Source: UBA6985 sp946536225 (GTDB lineage: Bacteria; Bacillota_I; Bacilli_A; RF39; UBA660). Taken from it: a stretch of 64,000 nt of DNA. Position numbers and translations under genes: made by a program. The notes under the pieces are model-generated. The model saw only the letters and a list, made by a program, of their open reading frames with translations, did no database searches and was not told where the DNA came from. The stretch's first letter is position 1; every line of letters begins with the position of its first letter. This document shows, piece after piece, positions 1 to 8,463 of the stretch. Location of the stretch: NCBI GenBank assembly GCA_946536225.1, contig CAMNEE010000001.1, positions 124,001 through 188,000 on the forward strand, given 5' to 3'.

Positions 1-1
1 T

Positions 2-124
2 ACAGGTTACTATGATGAAGGAAAAATTATAGTTGCTAATGATGCTTCAATTAAACTTGGACACGCGAAGCTTAATGATATTAGAACTGGTTCGGGATCA
101 CATTTCCATTTCTTTACTTTATAA
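2..124 (+). CDS. 3' end of an unknown gene (partial)
   Basis: An open frame runs in from the left edge and ends with TAA, giving the last 40 residues of a protein (ending GSHFHFFTL). The fragment has no recognisable motif. It lies 17 bp before the pilin-like gene at 142, on the same strand and with no terminator between them, so the two are probably co-transcribed. If so, the missing gene may belong to the same surface or pilus locus; that is inference from position only. Confidence 0.55.
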   Translation, partial: TGYYDEGKIIVANDASIKLGHAKLNDIRTGSGSHFHFFTL

Positions 125-141
125 AAGGTGGGTGAAGGATA

Positions 142-567
142 ATGAAAGAAAGCGTATGGGCATACTGGATAATGGTACTTGGTTTATCAATAATGTCTGT
201 TATGACTCTTTTACAAAGTTATACAACAACAAGTGAACAAGACTATTATTTAATAAAGAATGTCATGGAAGCATCAATGTATGATGCAGTTGATTATGGT
301 TATTATACAGATACATCAACATTAAAAATGAATGGAGAAAAATTTGTAGAGAACTTTATAAGAAGATTTGCTGAACAAGTAAATATAAATAAAGATTATC
401 ATATAACTTTTTATGATATTTATGAATCACCTCCATATGCAGCAGTATCAGTAAGTGCAAGTGGACAAGATGGAACAATAATAAAAACAGAAGATGGTGG
501 AAACTCTGATGTAGTAAATAGACTATCAGGAATCCTTTATACAACTGATGCATATAAACGTCATTAA
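142..567 (+). CDS. small pilin-like membrane protein (DUF5411-like)
   Basis: A 141-residue protein with one hydrophobic N-terminal helix (about residues 5-25), followed by a short soluble domain with an acidic, aromatic-rich start (EASMYDAVDYGYY). The layout (helix at the very N-terminus, no cleaved signal) resembles TadE-type or minor pilin-like proteins, and I recall similar proteins as DUF5411. Function is unknown. The start has a good Shine-Dalgarno (ggtgaagga) and follows the tail of an unknown gene by 17 bp. A strong terminator follows the stop. Family assignment is from memory of the pattern, not a search. Confidence 0.7.
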   Translation: MKESVWAYWIMVLGLSIMSVMTLLQSYTTTSEQDYYLIKNVMEASMYDAVDYGYYTDTSTLKMNGEKFVENFIRRFAEQVNINKDYHITFYDIYESPPYAAVSVSASGQDGTIIKTEDGGNSDVVNRLSGILYTTDAYKRH

Positions 568-572
568 TAAAT

Positions 573-606
573 AAAGCTTATACAACTTAATGTATAAGCT
601 TTTTTA
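573..606 (+). terminator. intrinsic terminator
   Basis: A 12-bp stem (AAAGCTTATACA with its complement) and a six-base loop run into a T-tract. It ends the 142 gene. The T-tract merges with the recX promoter. Confidence 0.88.
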
Positions 607-615
607 TGTTATAAT
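607..615 (+). promoter_or_regulatory. extended -10 promoter of recX
   Basis: TGTTATAAT lies directly after the terminator T-tract, with no clear -35. The predicted start of transcription (about 622) coincides with the Shine-Dalgarno, so the leader would be only about 12 nt. Confidence 0.65.
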
Positions 616-633
616 TCATTTGAAGGGGATAAA

Positions 634-1383
634 ATGAAAGTAGAAAAGTTTGTTAAAGATCGAGGAAATAAATATATAGTTTATATAGATGGAGAAAAAT
701 ATAAATTATATGATGATGTTATTGTTAAATATTCTCTTGGTTATATCAAGACAATTGATGAAGAATTATTTAATGAAATAATAGAATATAATAATGAAAT
801 GAAAGCTTATTATTTATCTATTAAAACATTAACTAATAAAATGAAATGTGAAAAAGAAATAAGAGATTATTTAAAAAAATATGATATAAATGAAAGTGTT
901 ATAGATAAGACTATTCTTAAACTAAAAGAACAAGGTTATTTAAATAAAGAAGTTTATTTAAAAGCATATATTAATGATTCTATTAATCTATCTAATAAAG
1001 GACCTAAAAGAATTAAAAATGATTTAATTAAATTAGGATTTAATGATGATATAGATGAATATTTAAATGTGTTTAATGATGATTTTTGGAAAACAAGAAT
1101 TAATTCAATTATAGAACATAAATTAAAACAAAATAAAAATAAAAGTTCTTATGTAATTAAGAATAAAATAGTATTAGAATTACAAAATTTAGGTTATAAT
1201 AAAGAAACAATTTTAGATTGTTTATCGTCATTTAAAATTGATGATAAAGATGCTAAAAGAATAGAATATGAGAAAGCATATAAAAAGTATTCTTCTAAAT
1301 ATGAAGGATATGAATTAGATTGTAAAGTTAAATCTTATTTATATAGAAAGGGTTTTAATTTGGGAGGTAATTATGAAGAATAA
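634..1383 (+). CDS. recX: RecX family regulatory protein
   Basis: A 249-residue protein matching the RecX architecture. A short N-terminal strand region is followed by repeated three-helix units (for example EKEIRDYLKKYDINESVIDKTILKLKEQGYL, split here across residues 82-112, then the GPKRIKNDLIKLGF unit). RecX binds RecA filaments and limits recombinase activity. The length suits the longer Bacilli type. It is preceded by its own extended -10 promoter and a strong SD (gaagggg). Its 3' end overlaps the next gene by 11 bp, so the two are translationally linked. recA itself is not in the window. Confidence 0.85.
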   Translation: MKVEKFVKDRGNKYIVYIDGEKYKLYDDVIVKYSLGYIKTIDEELFNEIIEYNNEMKAYYLSIKTLTNKMKCEKEIRDYLKKYDINESVIDKTILKLKEQGYLNKEVYLKAYINDSINLSNKGPKRIKNDLIKLGFNDDIDEYLNVFNDDFWKTRINSIIEHKLKQNKNKSSYVIKNKIVLELQNLGYNKETILDCLSSFKIDDKDAKRIEYEKAYKKYSSKYEGYELDCKVKSYLYRKGFNLGGNYEE

Positions 1384-1825
1384 ATTTGATAGAATGACTA
1401 AAGAAGAACAAAAGGAAGCCTTAAATAAATTTAAAGAAGCTAAACCTGTTGTATATTCAAAATTTAAAAGATTAAGAATTATTTGTATAATAGGTATTAT
1501 TTATTCTATTATTGCAATATGTATAGATTTTTATTTAAAACAAATTAAGTATGATTATAGTTTAAGTAATATTATTATAGATTGCTTTTTACTTGTTTTC
1601 TGTGTTTCATTTTTAATGTTTGCAAAGAGAACAGTTAGTAAACTTGTAAACGATATGATTGTTAAAGAGTTACATGAAGAACAAAAGAAACGTTGGGAAA
1701 GAGAACAATTACTTCTTAATGTTAAAGAGAGAAAAGCAAAAGAAGTAAAAGAAAAAACTACTAAAAAGAAAACAGTTGAAAAGAAGACAACTGCTAAAAA
1801 TACAACAAAGAAAAATAGTAAATAA
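1373..1825 (+). CDS. two-helix membrane protein with lysine-rich tail
   Basis: A 150-residue protein with a charged N-terminus, two hydrophobic segments (about residues 34-54 and 62-84), and then a long, highly charged coiled region ending in a run of Lys, Thr and Glu (KKTVEKKTTAKNTTKKNSK). The start overlaps the end of recX and has an SD (gggagg) inside recX, so it is coupled to it. I do not recognise the family. A basic cytoplasmic tail could contact nucleic acid or acidic lipid, but that is inference from composition only. Confidence 0.75.
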   Translation: MKNKFDRMTKEEQKEALNKFKEAKPVVYSKFKRLRIICIIGIIYSIIAICIDFYLKQIKYDYSLSNIIIDCFLLVFCVSFLMFAKRTVSKLVNDMIVKELHEEQKKRWEREQLLLNVKERKAKEVKEKTTKKKTVEKKTTAKNTTKKNSK

Positions 1826-1860
1826 TATTAATAATAGAGAATAAAAGGAGAGTAAGAAAT

Positions 1861-2592
1861 ATGGAAAGACTACAAAAAGTAATAGCTGAATCAGGTTATA
1901 CTTCTAGAAGAAAAGCAGAAGAGTTAATTAAAGCTGGTAAGGTTTATGTTAATGATAAAAAAGTAACTGAACTTGGTACAAAGGTTGCAGGGGACGATGT
2001 AATTGTTGTTGAAGGTAACATGATTAAGAAGGAAGAAAAAGTATACTTTTTATTCAATAAACCTAGAAGTGTTATTACAGCTGTAAGTGATGATAAAGAA
2101 AGAAAAACAGTAGTTGATTATATAGATACAGATAAGAGAGTATTTCCTGTAGGTAGACTTGATTATGATACAACAGGATTACTTCTTTTAACTAATGATG
2201 GTGAACTTGATAATATTCTTACTCATCCAAGACATAGAGTACCTAAAACATATATTGCTAAGTTAAATAGAGTTTTAGATATTGCTGATTTAAAGAAAAT
2301 ACAATCAGGTGTTATGATTGATGGTAGAATTTGTAAACCAACAAGAGTTAAATTAAAAGAAGTAAATAAAGCTAAAGACAATTGTTTAGTTGAAATAACT
2401 ATTACTGAAGGACGTAATCATATTATTAAAAGAGTATTTGAATCATGTGGATATTTAGTTGATAAATTAACAAGAACTTCATATGGGTTCTTAACTTTAG
2501 ATGGACTTAAAAGTGGAGAATATCGTCAATTAACGATAAAAGAAGTACATAAATTATATGACTACAAGAATGATAATAGAAAAACTAGATAA
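1861..2592 (+). CDS. rluB: 23S rRNA pseudouridine synthase, RluB/RsuA family
   Basis: A 243-residue protein with an N-terminal S4 RNA-binding domain (about residues 1-60, beginning MERLQKVIAESGYTSRRKAE) and a pseudouridine synthase domain. The catalytic motif is VGRLDYDTTGLLLLTNDGEL with the active Asp (about residues 100-120). The family isomerises a specific uridine in rRNA; in Firmicutes the usual product is RluB acting on 23S rRNA. SD aaggag sits 9 bp upstream of ATG. The 3' end overlaps the next RNA-modification gene by 35 bp, making a two-gene rRNA-modification operon. Confidence 0.9.
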   Translation: MERLQKVIAESGYTSRRKAEELIKAGKVYVNDKKVTELGTKVAGDDVIVVEGNMIKKEEKVYFLFNKPRSVITAVSDDKERKTVVDYIDTDKRVFPVGRLDYDTTGLLLLTNDGELDNILTHPRHRVPKTYIAKLNRVLDIADLKKIQSGVMIDGRICKPTRVKLKEVNKAKDNCLVEITITEGRNHIIKRVFESCGYLVDKLTRTSYGFLTLDGLKSGEYRQLTIKEVHKLYDYKNDNRKTR

Positions 2593-3751
2593 TGAAGGAA
2601 GAGGCATTGGTTATAAAGATGGTAAAATCGTTTTTGTAAATAATGCTTTACCTAAAGAAGAAGTAAATGTTCAAATAACAAAAGAAAAGAAAAAATATAT
2701 GGAAGGAGTTACTACTGATATTATTACTAGTAATAGTATGAGAGTAAAACCTAAATGTCCTTTTTATGATAAATGTGGTGGTTGTAATATAATGCACATG
2801 GGAATAGAATCCCAGGAAAATTATAAGTTACAAAAATCAAAAGATATATTACATAAATATGCTGGAATAGATAATGAAATTAAATTAGTTAAGAGTAATA
2901 AAGAGTTATTCTATAGAAATAAAATAACTTTAAAAGTTAAAAATGGTAAATGGGGTTATTATAATTCAAATACACATACATTATGTGAAATTAATAACTG
3001 TTTGCTAGTTAATAATTCTATTAATAATATTATTAGTAATAAGAATAAGTTTAATATTATAAATGGTTCTATTGTTATTAGATGTAATAATAAAGATGAA
3101 GTATTAATTGCTATTGATAGTAAAGAAAAAGTAGTTATTGATAATGATTTACCAAGTAATATTATTGGTATAGTTATTAATGATAAAACTTATTATGGAG
3201 AGAATTATTTCTATGATGAAATAGGTGATATGAAATTTAAAATATCATATAACTCTTTTTTTCAAATTAATAATTATATTGCAAGTGAAATATTTAAGAT
3301 ACTAAAGTTTAATTTAAGTGGTGAAAACTTACTTGATCTATACTGTGGTGTAGGAGTAATGGGTCTATCTTTAAAAGATAATTTTAAAACTATATATGGT
3401 ATAGAAAAAATAGAAAATGCTATTTTAAATGCAAAAGAGAATGCTTTAATTAATAATGTAGAAAATGCAAACTTTTTTGTAGGTGATACAGGTAGTATTT
3501 TAAAGAAAATAGATAAGTCTTTTGATACAGTTATAGTAGATCCTCCTAGAAGTGGATTAAACGAAGAAACTATAAACGAGATAATGGATATTAATCCTAA
3601 GACTATTGCTTATATTTCATGTGATCAAATGACTCTTGCTAGAGATTTAAAAATATTAACTGAAAAATATTATATTTCTAAATTATCTGTACTTGATATG
3701 TTTCCAAATACTTATCATGTTGAAACTGTCTGTATATTAGGTAAGAGATAA
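2558..3751 (+). CDS. rlmD: 23S rRNA (uracil-C5)-methyltransferase, RlmD/RlmCD type
   Basis: A 397-residue TrmA/RumA family enzyme. It has an N-terminal TRAM-like region, an iron-sulfur cysteine cluster (CPFYDKCGGC near residue 70, with a further Cys near 149), the SAM-binding LLDLYCGVGVMGLSL, the DPPRSGL motif, and the catalytic Cys in ISCDQMTLARDL. It methylates uridine C5 in 23S rRNA; in Gram-positives one enzyme (RlmCD) can do both 747 and 1939. The start at 2558 lies inside rluB with no clear SD; an in-frame ATG at 2570 is an alternative. Translation is presumably coupled to rluB. Confidence 0.9.
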   Translation: MTTRMIIEKLDNEGRGIGYKDGKIVFVNNALPKEEVNVQITKEKKKYMEGVTTDIITSNSMRVKPKCPFYDKCGGCNIMHMGIESQENYKLQKSKDILHKYAGIDNEIKLVKSNKELFYRNKITLKVKNGKWGYYNSNTHTLCEINNCLLVNNSINNIISNKNKFNIINGSIVIRCNNKDEVLIAIDSKEKVVIDNDLPSNIIGIVINDKTYYGENYFYDEIGDMKFKISYNSFFQINNYIASEIFKILKFNLSGENLLDLYCGVGVMGLSLKDNFKTIYGIEKIENAILNAKENALINNVENANFFVGDTGSILKKIDKSFDTVIVDPPRSGLNEETINEIMDINPKTIAYISCDQMTLARDLKILTEKYYISKLSVLDMFPNTYHVETVCILGKR

Positions 3752-3752
3752 A

Positions 3753-3792
3753 TAAAAATGTACTTATTTTAATAAAATGGTGCATTTTTTTA
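3753..3792 (+). terminator. intrinsic terminator
   Basis: A 10-bp stem (AAAAATGTAC with GTGCATTTTT, one T.G pair) is followed by a seven-T run after rlmD. Confidence 0.8.
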
Positions 3793-3870
3793 TGATTATA
3801 AAAGTAGATAGTTCGTGTTTAACATGTTCCTACATGCCATCATGGTATTATTTATATTCATCATAATCTA

Positions 3871-3879
3871 TGTTACAAT
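3871..3879 (+). promoter_or_regulatory. extended -10 promoter
   Basis: TGTTACAAT precedes the membrane protein at 3903. The 80 bp upstream hold short CATG-containing palindromes (for example CCATCATGG near 3837) that could be an operator, but no known site was recognised. Confidence 0.5.
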
Positions 3880-3902
3880 GCAGTTATAGTATGGAGAATA
3901 AT

Positions 3903-5054
3903 ATGAAAGTAAAAGATAATAATGATCATTTTATCCATTTCTTAGAGAAATGGTTTATTATAGGTATCATTCTATTTATAATTATTCAAATTAGTGGTGG
4001 GACAATTATAAAAGCAGTAATGTCTAAAGAGCAACAAGAATCTTATGAAAACTATACAGATAATTTTATAGGTCACTGGTATGATGGAACATTCTTTATA
4101 AATATGACAGTAGATGAAAACTATGTAAGCCAAGAAAAATATCAGGAAATGTTAGATGATTTTCAAAGTAATTCTAGACATAAAACTTATTTATATGCAG
4201 GTAGTACATGTTCTATAGTGGCAATAGTATTTATTGGAATATCTGTTTATAACGATAGAAAGAAAAAACTACTTGTTGGTAAAGCGCCTGTATGTGTTTC
4301 TTTAGCAGGATTATTCTATTTATTATATGAATTATTTGAACAATTTGATCTTCACATAATGGTACATACTGAGGCAGCATATGCTAAAGGATTTTTAAGT
4401 ACTGCAATTTGGTATCCTATGGTACATAATATATTTATACTACCTGGGTTATTAATAATCATGGGATTGGTATTTAGACAAATACAAAGAAAACAATTAA
4501 AAGAAAGTACTAAAAACAATGAAAAAATTATTAAAGTTGTTGTTGGCTTAATAATTGCTATTGGCTTTTCATTTATTGCATATCGTCTTGGAGAAAGAGT
4601 ATATGAATTAGTAATGTTAGCCATGGGTAAAGACATTAATATTAAATTACCATTCTATTACTATTTAATGGAATTACCTAAAGAGTTTGCTATTAGTAGT
4701 GGTTCATATCTAAAACTAGTAGTATTAAGATTCTTTAAAGATTTACCAGTTTTTATAGCTTCTTCTTTATCAATAATAATGTTTGTTAAAATACTTCTTT
4801 CTTATACTAAGAACAAAATTATTTCTAAAGAAAACAATAAGAAATATATGATTATTTTTATAGCTTTGGTAGTATCATCAATTATTTTAAATGTAGTAGG
4901 ATTATTTGAAGTAAGTATACTTAATAATGAATTTTTATATCAATATAAAGAAGCAACATATACGATAGCAATTAGAAGTTTAAGTGAACCTTTAATGTAT
5001 GCTTTCTTTATATATTTATTTAAATATTATATAGAATCAGCATATAAAAATTAA
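3903..5054 (+). CDS. polytopic membrane protein of unknown function
   Basis: About 383 residues with roughly eight or nine hydrophobic segments. A long extracellular-type loop follows the first one (MSKEQQESYENYTDNFIGHWYDG), and a charged intracellular-type break (QIQRKQLKESTKNNEK) lies mid-protein. No transporter motif was recognised. I place the start at 3903 (MKVKDNN) because ggag lies 6 bp upstream; the in-frame ATGs at 3870 and 3891 lack a ribosome-binding site, and 3870 overlaps the predicted -10. It stands alone with its own promoter and terminator. Confidence 0.75.
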   Translation: MKVKDNNDHFIHFLEKWFIIGIILFIIIQISGGTIIKAVMSKEQQESYENYTDNFIGHWYDGTFFINMTVDENYVSQEKYQEMLDDFQSNSRHKTYLYAGSTCSIVAIVFIGISVYNDRKKKLLVGKAPVCVSLAGLFYLLYELFEQFDLHIMVHTEAAYAKGFLSTAIWYPMVHNIFILPGLLIIMGLVFRQIQRKQLKESTKNNEKIIKVVVGLIIAIGFSFIAYRLGERVYELVMLAMGKDINIKLPFYYYLMELPKEFAISSGSYLKLVVLRFFKDLPVFIASSLSIIMFVKILLSYTKNKIISKENNKKYMIIFIALVVSSIILNVVGLFEVSILNNEFLYQYKEATYTIAIRSLSEPLMYAFFIYLFKYYIESAYKN

Positions 5055-5071
5055 AACTATAATAGAAGAAA

Positions 5072-5100
5072 ATAAAGATATCTAAATGATATCTTTTTCT
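5072..5100 (+). terminator. intrinsic terminator
   Basis: The 9-bp stem AAAGATATC/GATATCTTT with a 5-base loop is followed by a T-run. The next promoter starts two bases later. Confidence 0.85.
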
Positions 5101-5101
5101 A

Positions 5102-5110
5102 TGATATAAT
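5102..5110 (+). promoter_or_regulatory. extended -10 promoter
   Basis: TGATATAAT immediately after the terminator T-tract drives the acetyltransferase at 5132. Confidence 0.65.
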
Positions 5111-5131
5111 GAATTTAAGATGGTGATAATA

Positions 5132-5686
5132 ATGGATGAATCAGTAATAATTGAAACTGAAAGACTAATACTTAGACAATTAAGAATTGAAGATGCAGAT
5201 GATTTAGTTGAAGGACTAAATAATATAAATATATCTAAATGGATGAGTTATACTCCTTTTCCATATACTAAAAAAGATGCATTAGAATATATTAATAAAG
5301 CTTTAAATGATAAATTATATTATTTTGCAATTGTATTAAAGAAAGAAAATAAAGTTATAGGTGCAACACAATTGAGAAGTATAGATTTATTTCAAGGAAC
5401 AGCTCATGGTGGAATATGGATAAATGAAAAGTATCATGGATTTGGATATGGTACTGAAGCTTGGGGTGCAAGAATAAAATATGCATTTGAGGTATTAGGT
5501 TTAAGAAGATTAGAAAATGGTTTTTTTGAAGGAAATGAAAGTTCCAAAAAGATGCAAGAAAAATTTGGATATAAAATTGAAGGTAAAAAAAGACAAAGAT
5601 ATAAATGTTTATCAACAGGATTAATTGTTGATGAATATATTACTGGTTTATTAAAAGAAGAATGGATTCAATATAAAAAAATATAG
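5132..5686 (+). CDS. GNAT acetyltransferase, RimJ/RimL-like
   Basis: A 184-residue GNAT-fold protein. It begins with the family's typical ETERLILRQLRIEDADDL, has a middle strand with VIGATQLRSID, and has the acetyl-CoA-binding region NEKYHGFGYGTEAWGARIKYAFEVLGLRRLENGFFEGN (about residues 95-135, read as overlapping motifs). Members acetylate protein N-termini, small molecules or drugs; the substrate cannot be told here. ATG 5132 is chosen over the in-frame ATG at 5120 because ggtga lies 5-6 bp before it. It is a single-gene unit. Confidence 0.85.
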   Translation: MDESVIIETERLILRQLRIEDADDLVEGLNNINISKWMSYTPFPYTKKDALEYINKALNDKLYYFAIVLKKENKVIGATQLRSIDLFQGTAHGGIWINEKYHGFGYGTEAWGARIKYAFEVLGLRRLENGFFEGNESSKKMQEKFGYKIEGKKRQRYKCLSTGLIVDEYITGLLKEEWIQYKKI

Positions 5687-5737
5687 TAAGATAAAAATGC
5701 TCTAATAACAATATTGTATAGGAAAGAAGGTAATTAT

Positions 5738-6265
5738 ATGATTATTAATTATTCTGATCAAGAAGTATTAAAAGGTTACAAATCAATATTTCTTGCAGGA
5801 CCTACTCCAAGAGGAGAAAATGTGGAATCATGGAGAACAAAAGCATGTAAGTATTTAGAAGAAAATGGTTTTGATGGAGTAGTATATGTTCCTGAGTATT
5901 CTACATGGAAACCTAAAGCTGATTATGTGGATCAAGCTCAGTGGGAAAGAGAAGCATTATCAAATGCTTCAGTAATTGCTTTTTGGATTCCAAGAACATT
6001 ACCAGATATGCCTGCTTTTACAACAAATGTAGAATTTGGTTATTGGATTCATACTGGTAAAGTTCTTTATGGCAGACTAGATGATGCTAAAAAGATTAAA
6101 TATTTAGATTGGTTATATAAAACGGATACTTCAAATGAACCATTAAGAAGTTTAGAAGAATTATTAAGTAATTCAATTGAACTTGCAAATAAACTTGGAG
6201 TTAATAATAAAACTGAAATATTACCATTAGAAAAAAGATCAATCATGAAAAGAAAAGATCAATAG
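5738..6265 (+). CDS. nucleoside 2-deoxyribosyltransferase-like protein
   Basis: About 175 residues with the nucleoside deoxyribosyltransferase fold (Nuc_deoxyrib_tr_2 type): SIFLAGPTPRGENVESWR near the N-terminus, VYVPEYS, a QWEREALSNASVIAFWIPR segment carrying the likely catalytic Glu, and TNVEFGYWIHTGK. Such enzymes move deoxyribose between bases or hydrolyse nucleosides. ATG 5738 has SD gaaagaagg; the in-frame TTG at 5714 does not. A HAD nucleotidase follows 27 bp later, so the pair looks like nucleotide salvage or clean-up. Substrate unknown. Confidence 0.8.
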   Translation: MIINYSDQEVLKGYKSIFLAGPTPRGENVESWRTKACKYLEENGFDGVVYVPEYSTWKPKADYVDQAQWEREALSNASVIAFWIPRTLPDMPAFTTNVEFGYWIHTGKVLYGRLDDAKKIKYLDWLYKTDTSNEPLRSLEELLSNSIELANKLGVNNKTEILPLEKRSIMKRKDQ

Positions 6266-6292
6266 TATTAGATAGATGATTGGAGGATATAA

Positions 6293-6799
6293 ATGGAAAT
6301 AAAAAAGATATATTTTGATATGGATGGAGTACTTGCTAATTTTGATAAAGGAGTTATAGATTATTGTAAAATGGATCCTATTCCTCAAGGAACAAGAAAT
6401 AAAGATGAAGAAGATCTTCTATGGTCTAGAGTTAGTAATACTCCTAATTTTTATTACAAATTAGACTTCATTGATGGATCTAAAGATTTATTTTTAAGTC
6501 TTTTAGATAAATATAAAGAGAAAATAGAAATATTAACTGGTATACCTAAACCACATAGAAAAGTATTAACCGCTAAGGATGATAAGATAAGATGGGTAAA
6601 AGATTATTTATCAAATAGTGTTAAAGTTAATGTTTGTTTAAGAGAAGAAAAAAATAAATTTGCTATAGATAAGAACTATATATTAATTGATGATTACCAA
6701 AAGAATATAATAGAGTGGGAAAATGCTGGAGGAACTGGTATTTTATTTACTAATCCTAAAGAGGTATTAGAGAAAATAAGTAAAATAGAAAAAGAATAA
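6293..6799 (+). CDS. HAD-family 5'(3')-deoxyribonucleotidase-like protein
   Basis: A 168-residue HAD phosphatase. Motif I is YFDMDGVLANFD (nucleophile Asp 9, acid Asp 11), motif II is the EILTGIP region, and the C-terminal acidic motif is ILIDDYQKNI. This matches the NT5C type (5'-nucleotidase, deoxy, pyrimidine). The expected reaction is dephosphorylation of a (deoxy)nucleotide. It sits 27 bp after the deoxyribosyltransferase-like gene with its own SD (ttggagg), in the same operon. Confidence 0.82.
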   Translation: MEIKKIYFDMDGVLANFDKGVIDYCKMDPIPQGTRNKDEEDLLWSRVSNTPNFYYKLDFIDGSKDLFLSLLDKYKEKIEILTGIPKPHRKVLTAKDDKIRWVKDYLSNSVKVNVCLREEKNKFAIDKNYILIDDYQKNIIEWENAGGTGILFTNPKEVLEKISKIEKE

Positions 6800-6818
6800 T
6801 ATACTTATTCTTTTTTTG
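6789..6818 (+). terminator. intrinsic terminator
   Basis: AAAGAATAA/TTATTCTTT with a five-base loop and seven Ts. The stem overlaps the stop of the HAD gene. Confidence 0.82.
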
Positions 6819-6827
6819 TGTTATTAT
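6819..6827 (+). promoter_or_regulatory. extended -10 promoter
   Basis: TGTTATTAT begins at the end of the preceding T-tract, 29 bp before the ATG at 6856. Confidence 0.6.
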
Positions 6828-6855
6828 ATAGAAACAAAGAAAGGAGGTTAATTTA

Positions 6856-7689
6856 ATGAATCCTATTAATGATGGGCTACGTGCTAAATATATTGTAGAA
6901 GAAGATTATGATAATGCAAATATTATTCATAGTAGACTTAAACCTGGTTATTTTTGTACTAATGAATCTTTAGAATATATTTCTAAGTTTGATATTAAGG
7001 ATAAAAATGTACTTACTGTATGTGGTTCAGGAGATCATGCATTCATGAGTTTAATAAATGGTGCACATCATGTGGATACATTTGATTATAATCCTTTGCA
7101 ATACTATTTATTATGTTTAAAGTGTGCTGCTATAAAAGTGCTTACAAAAGAAGAATATTTAAATTATTTTCCAATTAGTGGTGGTGACATTTTAGAAAAC
7201 TATAATATTAAATATTATGAAAGAATAAAAGAATACTTAGAAGATGATGCAAGAGTATTCTGGGATATTGTTTATCAAGCTGAGAAGCATAGAATATATT
7301 TATTATCGAAGTTTTCTTATAATATTAGATTTGAAAGTGACTATACAAGACAATATGATTTATTAAAAGAAAGATTATTTGAAAATCCTATTGATTTTAA
7401 ATTAAGTGATTTATTTTCTTTGCCAAATATTTTTGATAAGAAGAATTCTTTAATAATACTTTCAAATATATATGATCATTTATCTTTGCGTGATGATGAT
7501 TATAAAGAAGAAGATTATTATAAGTTTATAAGAGATAATATACTTCCTATGTTAGATGATGGTGGAAGTGTAGCTTTTCATTATCAATTTGGTTTTATGA
7601 GAAATATTAAACAAAGTAATTTTTCTGAATGTGATACTATTAAGTGTTCAGGTGGGGACTTTGTTAAAGTATTAAGAAATAAAATGTAA
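6856..7689 (+). CDS. DUF3419-like, SAM-fold protein
   Basis: A 277-residue protein. The segment NVLTVCGSGDHAFMSLINGAHHVDTFDYNP (about residues 53-82, given in two overlapping motifs) reads as a methyltransferase-type glycine loop followed by an acidic residue. The layout resembles DUF3419/BtaA-like aminocarboxypropyl transferases. The start ATG has an ideal aaggagg. It has its own promoter and terminator. The enzymatic reaction and substrate are not determinable; lipid or nucleotide modification are both possible. Confidence 0.65.
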   Translation: MNPINDGLRAKYIVEEDYDNANIIHSRLKPGYFCTNESLEYISKFDIKDKNVLTVCGSGDHAFMSLINGAHHVDTFDYNPLQYYLLCLKCAAIKVLTKEEYLNYFPISGGDILENYNIKYYERIKEYLEDDARVFWDIVYQAEKHRIYLLSKFSYNIRFESDYTRQYDLLKERLFENPIDFKLSDLFSLPNIFDKKNSLIILSNIYDHLSLRDDDYKEEDYYKFIRDNILPMLDDGGSVAFHYQFGFMRNIKQSNFSECDTIKCSGGDFVKVLRNKM

Positions 7690-7718
7690 ATAAAGTGATT
7701 AAACACTTTATTTTTTTA
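7690..7718 (+). terminator. intrinsic terminator
   Basis: A 6-bp AAAGTG/CACTTT stem with loop ATTAAA and a T-tract. Confidence 0.75.
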
Positions 7719-7757
7719 TGTAATTCATATAGAGTTAAGTAAAGAAGGTATGCATCT

Positions 7758-8423
7758 ATGTTAGTACAAAATGAGAGAAAAGGTTTTACTTTAGTAGAAT
7801 TACTTGCGGTAATAGTAATACTTGCAATTATAATGATTATAGCAATACCATCAGTACTAAGTACTGTTGAAACTGCTAAACAAAAGACTTTTAGACAGTT
7901 TATGCAAAAAGCATATAATGCTGGTGTTCAAAAGTTTTTTTTAATGGAAGAATTTGATGGTATTCAAAGACCTAGTGGATATGATGAGGTTGCATACATC
8001 TTTAATGTAGATGATGATTTGGATTTATCTAATACTGGTGATTTCGATGGCCTTTTTGTTGCATTTTATTATGGTGAAAGGTATGCAGAAATATTGAATG
8101 AGGATAAAACAGATGGTAATTCTATTAAACCATATGAATGGTATTATTTTTTGACGATTAAAAATGGTAGTTATGTTTCCTCTTTTAATACATCTGGTCA
8201 GACTTTTATTGATGATGCACCTCTTATAAGCTTATCTGAAATTGAAGCACATGAAAGTGGAGAATTAGATGAAATTGAAATAATGACTGATAAGAATAAA
8301 TATTTTGATTTTGGTAATAAAATATATGATTCGTATCCACCAGAAAAAAAGGCGGTTTATCCGAAAACAGTATTTTTTGATGGAAAAACAAATGAACGTC
8401 GTTTTGATACAAAAAATAAATAA
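7758..8423 (+). CDS. type IV prepilin-like protein
   Basis: A 221-residue protein with a textbook class III (prepilin) signal: a short basic leader ending KG, then FTLVELLAVIVILAIIMIIAIPSV. Cleavage would fall between Gly 9 and Phe 10, leaving Glu at mature position 5. The C-terminal domain is acidic. A second copy lies at 34191, with close similarity through the first 110 or so residues. No ATPase, platform protein or prepilin peptidase lies nearby, so assembly partners must be elsewhere. Role (pseudopilus, competence, adhesion) unknown. Confidence 0.88.
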   Translation: MLVQNERKGFTLVELLAVIVILAIIMIIAIPSVLSTVETAKQKTFRQFMQKAYNAGVQKFFLMEEFDGIQRPSGYDEVAYIFNVDDDLDLSNTGDFDGLFVAFYYGERYAEILNEDKTDGNSIKPYEWYYFLTIKNGSYVSSFNTSGQTFIDDAPLISLSEIEAHESGELDEIEIMTDKNKYFDFGNKIYDSYPPEKKAVYPKTVFFDGKTNERRFDTKNK

Positions 8424-8431
8424 TTAATTTA

Positions 8432-8463
8432 AAAAAATTCACTAGTTATTAGTGAATTTTTAT
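8432..8463. terminator. bidirectional terminator
   Basis: AAAATTCACTA/TAGTGAATTTT with a 5-base loop and A and T runs on both sides, between convergent genes. The stop codon of the minus gene lies in the loop. Confidence 0.85.
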
